A stretch of DNA of 64,000 nucleotides from Phascolomyces articulosus (Eukaryota > Mucoromycota > Mucoromycetes > Mucorales > Lichtheimiaceae): contig JAIXMP010000019.1 of the NCBI GenBank assembly GCA_025677815.1, positions 496,001 to 560,000 on the forward strand. The letters run 5' to 3'. Positions 50,020-61,633 of the stretch are shown here, one piece after another; the stretch's first letter is position 1; each line of letters opens with the position of its first letter. Both the position numbers and the translations under genes were made by a program. Below the pieces are notes generated by a model. It worked only from the letters and a program-made list of their open reading frames with translations, was not told the origin of the DNA and ran no database searches.

Positions 50020-51281
50020 AACATTCTTCTTTTAAAACCAGAACAACATGGGGATCAAATGAGAGGTGTTTTTGGGGATACCTTGTTAGTAAGTATCACG
50101 AGCTGTTAAAATACTCTTGGACAAGAGATTGTCCGTGTTTTACCAAGGAAGTAATCTCGGAAATCGGAGCGACCTTTGACGTGAGTTTTCAAAACTTTAG
50201 ATGGAATTATCATCATTTATACGTTATCTGGTTCTAACTATTGGTTTGTTTAGGCATATCAAAAATCAGTGAATAGCAAGGATAAAAATAATCAAGCTCT
50301 CAAGAAGATAACTGCTGAATTAGCTGTGATGGTTTTAGAAATGGATCCAATCAAAAGATACATTGTTAATGTCATTCATCGCTTGTAAGAATATATTACA
50401 TATGATGATATGAAGAATATAGATATAAAACTGATACACTACTAATAATTAAATATTGTCAGAATTGAAAATAATATATCCATTACAACTGTTAAGCAGG
50501 ACAGCCCGTGTGAAACAGGAATATGGTCGATGTTTAGTGATCCGATCCTTCGATCCCTCTTCAGTATTCCTGATCAAAATGTACATCTCCGTTGGTAAGT
50601 CATTAACGATCTGATTTTTCTCTGCTCTTAGTACATATACTAACATAGAAACAAATAACTAGATCAAATAAGAAAGTATCTAGTAGCGAAAATAATATCC
50701 GATCCGATAGTACAATTAGTTCAGGAAGCCAACTCCAATGGAGTCGTGATTCACCAGGGTAAGTCGTCATAAACAACTGGAATTTGCTTATGGCCGCCAT
50801 GCCAATAAAGCGGTAATTTCATTCTCTTCTAACCACAACAACTTTATAGATCATTCTCCTCTGCAATTGATCCTGCTTTCTCTATTCCTGCTCCTCGATC
50901 TCCTCTTCCTACTACCACTACTACTGCTACTATCAATACTTCATCACTTACAATCGCTCCTCCTACTCCCGTTTCTTATTATAATGATCCTTCTGTCCTT
51001 TATGCCAACCACCCTTCTTCTATGCACTCATCTTCGTACAACCAATATTTCGACACCCAACCTGTCATATCATCAAAGCATAAGCTCTTTCTTCATATAA
51101 TCCGCCTTCCGCTCCAGCACTAACTCCCGTTAATACTCAACTTGATCACCGTTTACCATTTCCTCTTCCCACCATCCCTCACCGCCGTGCTGCACCCATC
51201 ACATCACCCAATCCATCCTCTACAACGAACAATCCAAGAGCAAGAAGGATGAAACCGAAAAGATCCTCTTCCAACAGATAA
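50020..51281 (+). pseudogene. Decayed member of a Mucorales-type expanded gene family
   Basis: Exon-like pieces with good splice signals run in order: 50020-50090, 50094-50180, 50254-50384, 50463-50594, 50663-50758, 50850-51281. They encode DQMRGVFGDTLL, then RYHELLKYSW... VISEIGATFD, KKITAELAVMVLEMDPIKRY, GIWSMFSDPILRSLF and PDQNVHLRW, then SNKKVSSSENNIRSDSTISS, and a P/S/T-rich end. It is broken by a frameshift at about 50092, by a TGA created across the 50594/50663 junction (where TGG for Trp would be expected) and by a frameshift near 51085. The block pattern (DPD...LRWSN...RPD) recalls hypothetical proteins that are abundant in Mucorales genomes; I place it there from memory, not by search. 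Function unknown. Confidence 0.6.
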
Positions 51282-52165
51282 GTTTATGATTATCATGATT
51301 ATTTTATTATTTTACTATTATTTTTATGATTATTATATTACTATTCTTATGAATATATTTTTTATTACTATTATCAATGCTTATTTTCGAACAATAATAT
51401 TTTGCATGTATTTCTTTACAACCGCGTATTCTCTTTTACATAATATTAGACACATTAATTAGTTCCATTTCCTTCCACAGTTATACCATCATTATTATCG
51501 ATAGTATTATATTATTATCCTCATCCACAGTAATATTAACAAAATATATAAATACTGGATCAATTTACTAAATAAAAACATCATCTTATATCCACTCTAT
51601 TCTTTTATTGTTACCTTTGTGGTATTATTCTCTTCGTGGTTATTGTTTACAAAAAAAATACGACAAATAAGATGCAACATTGTATTATCGCGTTTTTCTC
51701 AACATCGCCATCGTAGAGATGTTGTAATAGAAACGATAATACAGTGCCATGTAAGTGATGATGATGATGATGATAACCCAAACTTTTATAAAGAATATTT
51801 TATCACACAACATCAATCAGATAACATTAATGCAACCACGCATTCTCAACATATATAGCCTTCAGCCAGGGATAACTGTTGAATAAATGTCTCTCATCAT
51901 TTTGATTACGCTGAATTTTCTTTCAGCTTTCCTCGCCAAATTCAGATTTGATAATATAACAACTGATATATTAGCACTCCGATAGCTATGAAAGCCACAT
52001 GACCCGGTATATTATTTAACCGACATCTGCTGTTTTTTAGTAAAGTCAGAAAAATAAAATACGTGACACATAATGAAAACATGAGAAATACAGAGAAAAA
52101 AGATATTGGTATGATGTTTTATATATATATAAATGGAAATACAAAAGAATACAATAAAAAAATAA
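51282..52165. other. Intergenic
   Basis: AT-rich, with a (GAT)n run near 51758. No gene seen. The right end is probably the 3' UTR of the minus-strand oxygenase gene. Confidence 0.45.
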
Positions 52166-53675
52166 TTAATGTGCTACTGGACATATTGCTGGTTTCATTT
52201 TATCAGGACCTAGTTCAAAGATACAATAACCATCTGGATATGTAGGTTCATAAACATTATAAAGAGGTTTATAACGATTTGTTTTTGGATCAGGTTTCAT
52301 TGGTGTACGGATGATGGGAGTAAAGCGCGGTAACATGAAATATCGAATGAAAAAGGCACGAAGGTAGAAACCAATACTAATCAATTGAACGACCCATGGT
52401 TTAGGTTGTTCTAAACCAAATCCTGCGACATCAATAGGTTCCAAGATAGCAGGAAGAACACCATAAACAATAGGAGAAAAGATAGGTCGCATAAATTTGG
52501 GGAATTTGGTTAAAAGATGTTCAACAGTAGGTTTTCCAATTTTCCAATTGGTTGGAGCATAGCGTACTTTTTCTCTGGAGTATTGCTATGAATAATATTT
52601 ATACAACAATCGCTGTTATTATGGATGAATTTGACAAGTGATGATAGAGAGAATAAAAAGAAGTTTTACCTTGTGAAATTCTACCATTTCTTCAACTGTG
52701 GGTGGTATATCTTTTAAATTCATACCTTTGCCAATTTCATACCATAATCGGTAAATTGCCTTTAATATGTGCATTATGTTTAGTTTTCAATCAATAAGAA
52801 TGATATATGTATATAATAAAAGATTAAAAAAATTACATTGATTTCCAATTGTTCGAGTTGTCGCCATTCATATCGATTGACCCATTTTATTGGCTCAACA
52901 ATAAATAATGAGAGGGTATAAAGGTAGTCACCATTTAGAATGTTATATTTTCCATGGATTTCATTTAATCGTTTTAATGCTTGCTTTTGTCGTTGACATT
53001 GTTCATCCACTTCAGCTTGTGGTAAGTTTGCATTTTTACGTTTGGCTTGTTCAATATGTCCATAACCATCGGCCATTTCCATCTAATTTCATATTTCATA
53101 TAAAAAAGAGTTGTTAGATGATATATAAATATAATGTAGTAGGATTATTTTCTATGAACAAAGGAATAACTCATCATCTTACCAAAATCAATTCAGTATC
53201 TTCTGCACGTTTACGAGTATTTCTTGTGAATTCACCAGTAGCATAAAGTAATTTACTAATGGTAGGTACAGAATAGGTTCGAAAAAGCGCTAATTCCAAT
53301 GATGTTTGGAGTATAACTTTTTTTTAAAAAAAAAAGAATTTTGCATGAATCATCAATTTGCAATACGGATTTTTTTTTCAAAAAAATAATAGAAATACAC
53401 GTACATGGAAATTCTTTTCTTGCACTACTATTTAATACTTCTTCTGCAACAGTAATATCATGTAAAGCAACAGATGGATCAGGATATTTTTGTTTTAATT
53501 CATTTATATAACGAAATCGTAAAGAACGAACCACCAAGAGATAAATGATTAATAAAGATGCCATGACACCCGCAGTAATTTCAATGCCAAGTTGAGTGGG
53601 TTCTTTTTCCAAGAGAAGTTTGATCCATGGTATACCAGAATCTGGAAAATAATTTAATGTTGGCACTGTTGACAT
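52166..53675 (-). CDS. MpaB / rubber-oxygenase-like (DUF2236) membrane oxygenase, paralogue 1
   Basis: Five exons on the minus strand, 53405-53675, 53183-53316, 52837-53082, 52670-52759 and 52166-52585, give 386 aa. An N-terminal membrane anchor (about residues 32-52) is followed by YINELKQKYPDPSVALHD, then SLELALFRTYSVPTISKLL, ATGEF, the EIHGKYNILNGDYLYTLSLF block (H178) with IVEPIKW, and a C-terminal KPDPKTNRYKPLYN ... CPVAH. This matches the ER-bound oxygenase MpaB family (DUF2236), whose founding member cleaves the prenyl chain in mycophenolic acid biosynthesis and which is related to latex-clearing protein. The histidine in EIHxxY is the likely cofactor ligand by analogy. The substrate cannot be read from sequence. 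Exon 2 and exon 4 use AAG acceptors. Exon phases match paralogue 2 exactly. Confidence 0.85.
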
Positions 53676-55253
53676 CGGGTGTATTATATGAATTGAATAG
53701 AAGAAGAAAAAGAAAAGTAAAAGGGAAACAATGTTATAACAAAAGAGAGAAGAAGATTATTTTTTTGTTTATATGTTGATAAATATTTTTTTTGTGAATG
53801 GGGTTATTTCGTTCATCATTCTGTAAAACGTATTGTTATAGTAATATTTGTTCTTTTACCATTCGCCTGGGGGAACAAGATGCCTATATACAATATAGTT
53901 CACATAATAATTTGAAATGTACTAGTTTAGGAGAAAAATAATAAAATTATCGTCCGTCATAACCATCATTATTTTTCCTTTACGTTCTTGAAGATTTCCC
54001 CACACAATTTTGAATAGCTGGAGTGTTGTAGCCTAATTACCGTATATGGCATGTCCGTATGTTATGTAACCCTTATGATATTCCCATCTGTGGAACTAAT
54101 GATCGAGATAAACCCACTTGCCGCTAGATTTTCCATGTTAAACGTGTCAAAATTATACGTAACAACGAATTGAAACGTTACAACAACCAAGAGAAAAAAA
54201 CCCCATTTTACATACCATCACTTCTGTATTAGTAAATCAAGGAATATATCATAGTAATATGTAGTAGTAATAGCAACAACAATTCCTTTGTTACAGCATG
54301 TGCTTCTTCTTCCATAATTCCTATATTTGAATACAAATGTTTTTTCCCCAAGTTTCAGTAGAAAATTTCCTTTGTTATATAGAAGATGAGAAAAAAAGTG
54401 ACTCTTGTGACAGACCGTATGGTTCTGTTATAAATGATAAAAAAAATGAACATGCCACCTCATTAGTCAAAAAGTAACGTAAAAAAAAGACGATCCTTGG
54501 GAGTGATCAAAACAATAACAATCATAATAAACAGGTCTTGTGATCGGTTAAATCTTGCCTAAATTTTATGGAAAAAGTTATTTGTTATCCCCAACGCTCT
54601 CACCATAGATATCCATCAGTAATCATGTAATTCTTTAAAAAGTAGGTCTTGGAAGATAATGTGAAGGAACATGACTACCATTGCCGCGGTATATCATCAT
54701 TATTCATTATTTAGCAATGATTAAGTGATCCTATATTACAGAATAAGAAACATTCTTGATGGGATTGTATATAAGGCGCATGTGTAACATGAGCCAAGAA
54801 AAAAGGGACAAATCGACATGAGCTTCTCATTAAATTTCATTGGATGGCAACTATGTTTCCGTTCTGGTTATATTAAAATAGGCTGAGAAAAATCAAACAC
54901 CGTCAAACTCTAAATGATGATTGTTTGACATCCATTATCATATTAACCATCATATATCATATAGAAATCTAAAAATACTTTTTTTGATGATTCACACCGT
55001 TTATCATCTTGTTTAGGGCATTTTCAATCATTCATATATATGTTGTTTTGTTTGGTTCGATAAATAAAGTGTAATCAATTTATTTAAATAGTAGCAATAA
55101 CATGGTAGTAATAATAATAACAGCATACATAAGAACATTTGAATAATAATAATTTCATAAGGGAAAGGAGGAGGGGAGATAAAGATGCTATAGATTTATA
55201 AGTTTATTTATTGATGAATGAACGGAAGGATATAACAATAATAAGAAACTAGA
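53676..55253. other. Intergenic between oxygenase paralogues 1 and 2
   Basis: About 1.6 kb of AT-rich DNA with no open stretch of gene character. Left part holds the promoter of paralogue 1. No degraded oxygenase exon was recognised. Confidence 0.4.
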
Positions 55254-56768
55254 TTAATGCTTGACTGGACACACGGAGGGTTTAAACTTGTCAGGACCCA
55301 GTTCATAAATACAATATCCATTGGGATAAGGAGGTTCACCAAATAATTCATACATTGGTTTATAAAGATTTGTTTTAGGATCAGGCTTAACGGGTGTGCG
55401 TAACAATGCTTTCCATCGTGGGAACATAAAGTAACGAACAATGTTTGAATGAAGAGAAAAACTGAGATGCACCATACGATAAACCCAAGGTTTTGGCAAT
55501 TCCAATCCAAAGGCTTTGATATCCGATGTTTCAAGAGTAGCAGGAATGGCACCGGTTATGGCAGGTCCCATGAAACTTGGGAATAATTTTAATAAAAGAT
55601 CAACTGTTGGTTTCCCAACTTTCCAATTGGATGGAGCAAAATCAACATTGTCTTGAGCATATGTCTATATATACATCATGGTATGCAGTTAATAAAAGAT
55701 GATGCTCTCTTCAAAGAAATGTGTTGTAAATAGTATTTTCACAAACCTTGTTGAATTCAAACATAGCTTCTAGTGTTTTTGGAATGTCTTCAATGTTCAT
55801 CTTGACACCTAAATCATACCACGTGCGAAAAATTGCCTAACGAAAAAAAAACAGCATTCAATGTTTTGGTAAAAAAACAATAAAAGAAAAAGAGTGTATT
55901 AAAGGAAGATCAAGCATGATACCCATAATTCAAGTTGTACATACATTTTCTTCAAGAGGTTCAAGCTTTCTCCATCCATGTTTGTTGATCCATTTGATAG
56001 GTTCACAAATAAACAAAGATAAAGTATACACAAAGTCACCATTCTTGATGGGGTACTTGCCATGTATTTCGTTCAATCGATTTATACTAATATCAGATCG
56101 TGCACGTTGTTGATCGATTTCTTCTTGAGAAACATTTGGATTTTCTTTTTTCAATCTTTCGATATGTTCATAAACATCCAATGCTTCTGCCTATTTTTTA
56201 TCGATTTATGATAAATAAATGAGCATAAACTTTTTTTCATAGAAATGAAACAGAGGAAGGATATTTATCAATGATATTTACCAAGATAATTCCAGTATCT
56301 TCTGCACGTTTGAGTGTTTGCTTAGAAAATTCACCAGTGGCATGCAAGATTTTACTAATGGATGGTACAGCATAAGTTCTAAATAAAGCAAGTTCAAGTG
56401 ATGTTTGAGAAAGAACTGGGCATGAATTATGACAAAAAAAAAAAAGAATGTGTGAGTATAATATTGGTTGTTGCGTGAACGTTAAAAAAAAAACGATAAT
56501 TACAAGGAAACTCGATTGTAGTTGTGGTAGTAAACACTTCTTCTGCAACGGCTGAGTCATAAAGAGCTACTCTTGGATTTGGATATTTTTGCTTTAATTT
56601 GTTGATACGACGATAACGAAAAAACCGAACCAAAGCCAGATAAACGACAGTGACACCAATACCAGCACCAATACCAATTTGAAGTTGTCTTTGTTTATTA
56701 TTATTGCTACCTAATAATAACTTGACAAAATCTACAATTTGTTTCTTATTTTGAAATGAGGATACCAT
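55254..56768 (-). CDS. MpaB / rubber-oxygenase-like (DUF2236) membrane oxygenase, paralogue 2
   Basis: Five exons, 56504-56768, 56282-56415, 55945-56190, 55747-55836 and 55254-55664, give 381 aa. Exons 2, 3 and 4 have exactly the same lengths (134, 246, 90 nt) and phases as in paralogue 1, proving local duplication. The N-terminal anchor lies about residues 33-51 (IGIGAGIGVTVVYLALVRFF). Conserved blocks are SLELALFRTYAVPSISKIL, ATGEF, EIHGKYPIKNGDFVYTLSLF (H176) and CEPIKW, then KPDPKTNLYKPMYE and GYCIYELGPDKFKP with CPVKH. Same expected activity and membrane location as paralogue 1. The open frame extends upstream of the chosen ATG, but MVSSFQNKK gives the same spacing to the anchor as in paralogue 1. 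Confidence 0.85.
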
Positions 56769-58909
56769 TTTGAGAAAAATAAAAAAAGTGTAATTGAAAT
56801 AAAAAGGAGAGAGATTGAAATAATTGAAAAATTTATAAAGACATGAAAATGAGAGTGGGGCGACAGTCATCATCATAGGCACATTATTGTTATTGTATAT
56901 GTCGTAAAACAGTAGTACAAGTCCCAAGGAAACTTACTTCCCGTGAATCCACTGCTTGGCTTGTTAGCTCCGCTGTAAACCCAGGAACACAACTTTCCGC
57001 TGTGTACGATTGGTAATGATTATATCATTTAATAACGTTTGCGTTGTTGTTAATATTCAACCACTAAATAGGCTGTTTTATTTTGAAATTACCAATTCTA
57101 GCAAATTGTTCAGGTGCTTAAAAGTTTAAATTCTAGGGTTATATCCCTTACCGTCATAAACAAATATGTATCATCGTTCGTTTCCTATGTAAATAGGTTG
57201 TAATTATTTGGCGGACCAATACCTTAGCTAATAGAAAAATAGGATAACAAAAGAATAGAAATAAATAAGAGAATAACGGAAAGTTGTTCTTTATTGAATA
57301 TGATCCAAAGGAATATTTCTACATTTTCTAAACTACTGCAGATATGATATAATACATAGAATGATGTAACAATAGTGATGCTAAGCACCTTGGCAATAAT
57401 AGTGTAATTATAATAACATGCTGCGTCACTTCATGATGATGGTGGTGGTGATAATATATAATGATATTGATGATGATGCTAAGTCGAATGCTAAGCATTG
57501 CGAGAAGTGACAGAAAAGGACGATTATTTTTAGATTCAATAATTGTACAAGAAATATATACCCTCCAGCCCCTTTTTTTTCCCATAATGATTGGGATAAA
57601 CAATTATTTTTCTCCAAATCGTATTATAGCATTTAATGTCATTATTTTCTGTGACCAATTCATATATATGTAAAAGCACATGTATGATACAGTTCTCGAG
57701 GGATGTTACTCACCATTACCGGCTCCCTATACAAGCCTAAATTAGATGATCAAGAATCTAAAGTATTTTCATATTATATTTTAGTGAAATTTTTGCCAAA
57801 CGAAATGATATACAATATCATAATACTTCTTCAGCTGTGGTGACTTTTGAACTTGAGAAAGCAATACGCATAATATCATCATTTTGTATCTATACTATAC
57901 ATATATAATGCGTCTATATAACAAAACATAGAAACTCTATAAAAACAATCTCTTTAAAATTTACATCTATAAAAGAGGGAATAAATAAGCTTATTACAAA
58001 TATTTCTTGTCATGTGAACTTTTACCTTTTACCTATGCTCTCCTTTTGTTAATATTTGAACATTTGGTTTGCTGTTGATCCATGCACAGCAGAACACAAT
58101 AACCTAATGTATCATCTTATGCAACTTCCTAAAAAAAAGCATTTACTAGAAGTAAGTTATATATACCTATTTGAAAAAATAGTTTATATCTATGTTGTGT
58201 AAAGTTTTTGGAGAGAGATTATAGTTATATCTTCGTTCTAAATATTCTTTCAATTGCCTATGGCTTTGTTCACTCTTCTGTATACTTCAGTGTTTTAAAA
58301 ATATGCTTTTGCTCCATAATGGATAATTTTCCTCAAAACCATTACTCGTTTTTTCCAAATATTGCGTATAAAATATATTTAACCGGATACATTCTATCCC
58401 ACCCTTTCCTATATCTGGAATAAAAGGTGCTGTTTTCCATTACTATCCCATCAGCAACTACCTATTGTCAGAATCGTAAAAAAATGATTGTAAAAAAAAG
58501 AAGAATATACACTCCAACTAATTCATTACAAGAATTGCGGCAAGAGTACAAAAAAAATACAATGAATAATGAATGATAGATCATGAAAGAGAAGGATCAA
58601 AAGTGATGTATTATTGATACATTCTATATAGAGTTGTGGAAAGTCAATTATCGAATATAAATATTGTTATTTAGAACGGTTTTTCGTTCCCTATACATCC
58701 AGATACTCGTGTACCACATATGAAATGAAATTTGACATTTGCTGCTATCAATGTTCTGGTAATTCGACTTTGTATTCTGACACTTTTTTTTTGTATGTCT
58801 GAAATATGGTACATCGAAAAAAAAAAATACTCAGTTGTTTTTATATTTATTATAATATACTTCAGATACGTAATATCATTTTCATTATAATTGACAATGA
58901 TGATAATGA
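56769..58909. other. Intergenic
   Basis: AT-rich, with a CAC/CAT-type microsatellite near 57430-57480 (ATGATGGTGGTGGTGATAAT). A + stretch at 58675-58800 reads partly openly and could be an upstream exon of the orphan gene at 58910, but no clear splice join was found. No other gene seen. Confidence 0.35.
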
Positions 58910-59412
58910 ATGATTTATGGGTCATTTTATCCACCACTGTGTAATATCCACGAACAACATTTTCAGTTGGTTTATTCTATCACAACGAGAAAGAAGACAT
59001 TCTTAATAGGAAATTACGACAAATATAACTCCAAACAACTGCTTCAAGATTATTGGACAATACAGTTTGATGACCTTACACCAATTAACCCAGTAATTGA
59101 AATTGGATTTCGACTAATATGGATAACAAAAAAAGATGTAATCGGTGGCTCACTTAGAGAACGAAATGAAAATCGCCTCGATGACTTCTTTACAATACTT
59201 ATCATCGATGTTGAAGTTGAACCAATTATGAAGATGAAAATCAATAATAAGTATCTTGTAAGTGTCTTTGGTCCATTTCATCTACTGTATATTTTGGTTG
59301 AATTCGACAGGATATATGGTACGTGGTAACATATCAACATGTAATCCAAGGAATGCATAGTAGCGTATCTCATGTCACCAGAAAACATATATACAAAGAG
59401 TATTGCGGATGA
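58910..59412 (+). CDS. Orphan protein, two exons, unknown function
   Basis: Exons 58910-59257 and 59311-59412 join in phase 0 (donor CTT|GTAAGT, acceptor TTCGACAG), giving 149 aa. The frame is open across both exons in very AT-rich DNA and the intron is canonical, which argues for a real gene or a recent relic. The protein contains FLIGNYDKYNSKQLLQDYW, then IQFDDLTPINPVIEIGFRL, GGSLRERNENRLDDFF, and ILIIDVEVEPIMKMKINNKY. It looks like a mixed alpha/beta domain without signal peptide or membrane span. I recognise no family. The true start may be further upstream. Confidence 0.45.
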
Positions 59413-60085
59413 TTTACACCACGGCAAAAATGAGCATTAATAATGAATGGATTTCCATGAATCTGCATGATCACTAATGCCATGAATTTCTATGAAAAGT
59501 GTCAGTTCATGGAGATTCATGGATCTATACAGAATCATAGATATTCAGTCATATCCATTACCTATTTATATGCAGATTCATGTAGATTCATACACTTTTT
59601 TAAAAAGAATTCGTATTTTGCTCTATAGATGTAGTATATAGCATATAGGTATAGTTTATCTCTACATGGATGAAACCATTTTTATTCTATTATGATATGC
59701 ACTTTGGATAATAAAATTTTCTTTTTGAGGGCCATTGCCTATACAAAATAATGAGAAAAGTAGTAAAAAAGAGACTTTATAAACCAGCATCATGGTTACA
59801 CAAAGAAGTGTAAGTAAGGATTTTTCATGGATAATCATGCAGTTTCATATACCTATGGATATTCATTCATACTCATAGATTTATTTTATGGATATTCATC
59901 TAGTTCATTCGTTTTCATACACTATTCATTTTCATATACTTTCATGCAGATCCATTCATTTTTATAATAGAGATTCATAGATTTATTTCCATGACAACGC
60001 ATGATAGTACTTTTTCAGGGAAATTCATAGATATCCATGACTTTTCATAATCCACAAATTCATAACCATGCAGAACCAGGTAAAT
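59413..60085. repeat. Degenerate ATTCATRG-type short-motif field
   Basis: Dozens of variants of GATTCATGG, ATTCATAG, TTTCATGC and CCATGAAT (both orientations) fill about 650 bp, for instance 59449-59600 and 59822-60075. Spacing is irregular (8-20 bp), so it is not a simple tandem array. It begins just after the stop of the orphan gene. Nature unknown. Confidence 0.6.
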
Positions 60086-61633
60086 TTATAAAATTTTGGT
60101 TGTAGTGCATATTAAGTCATTGAATTTCAATTCTCAGAAGAGTATGAATCATATAATATAATGAATCATATAATATAATGAATCAATATAATGTATGAGA
60201 CTACATACAATGGTGATCAAATAATTGGCGTTATTCCAATCACAGACTTTGGCAACATTTATTCGTGTAGATAGATGGGGTCATCTATTTGTTATCACTC
60301 TTAATACTTGTAGGGAAAGGTGAGAAAATTTATTCTGATCGTATATTGAATATAGTACTCTCCTTAGTTAGAATCAAATTCAAAACCATACTCCTTTAAT
60401 TTGGAAAACAAACTTTTCATTCTGCTTAGTATATAATGATCCATCTTTTAGGAAAGGTTTACCTGTTCGGGGCAAGCAATTGCATTATGAATCGCTTACA
60501 ATTATCTACATTTATGCTAATTTCGAATGATCCAAAAGAACGGAAATGATACTGTAATCATCTGTAAAAGGCAAGCAACTGAGGAGCAGCGGAATTGATT
60601 AGGAAATATTCGATATTTCTCTAATAGTAATTTTCATATCACAAAAAAAGAATCATTTACCATTACACAAAGTATACGTTAAGTTCTTTTAAAATATATT
60701 TTTTAATACGTAGTTCTCAAGAGTTTATATAGCTTGATGTAATACATTGAGATTATGATGTCATATGTAGTAGTAGTAATTAGTATATAGCGTAGTATGG
60801 GATCAGCTTGAATTATTGTGCTTATTAAACAATAATAATAAAAAAAACTTTACTGTTTTTTTTTTCTGTATTATTTTATGATCTGTAGCAGGAGATCACC
60901 GAATATGTGATCTGCTGATAGATGATGTTGCTGTCACACAAGAAACTTATTCTTAATCTGGATTTTATTTTTCTATATAACACACAATTTCCTTCTACGC
61001 CATTCAGAGTGTGATGATGTCCAGCATCTTCTCCTTGCTGGAAAATTAGAAATATATTCAAATCTCCTTTATTTCCTTTTTAAAATACACAGGATCTCCA
61101 TACTATACGTAAGCACCTTTTTTTTATGTGTGTAAATGCGAGTATTTTATCCTAACGCATGTATATTTTTTTTTATTTGTCAATATCCTGAACTAAATGC
61201 AAGAGATGAAAAAACAAACGGTATCACATAACAACAAATGCACTTTTTATTACTTTTAAAAACAAACACATTGACAATATACATAAATTAATAATATCAG
61301 GAAGTTTTGTAGCTTTATAATATATTGGTTCAATATTATCGAACACATAATGTATAACTGTATAACACACCCAGGAACGAGTTGTGAGTTATAGTTTAAT
61401 TTGTATCAGTTCCCCTGAAATTTTTTTTCGGCTTTAGTATAAACTTAAGATACTTTGATTGAGGATGAATCTGAATTTTCTTCTTTTTACTTTTTCATGT
61501 ATAATAATTTATTATTATAACTTTTTGTTTTTTTTATTATTATTATCTTTTTTATTTATTTTCTTTTTTGATATATTACAAAACCGAAAAAATTCATACA
61601 TCATCTTAGTTGCAATTCAAACAAAATAATAAT
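60086..61633. other. Intergenic before MATE gene
   Basis: No gene seen. A 17-bp unit (ATGAATCATATAATATA) is repeated almost three times at 60144-60195. A 6-bp stem (GATCAC / GTGATC) lies near 60893. The right end is T-rich and forms the MATE promoter and leader. Confidence 0.4.

Noticed and set aside
55208..55552. Second minus-strand frame under oxygenase paralogue 2
   Set aside because: Out-of-frame shadow of the real C-terminal exon.
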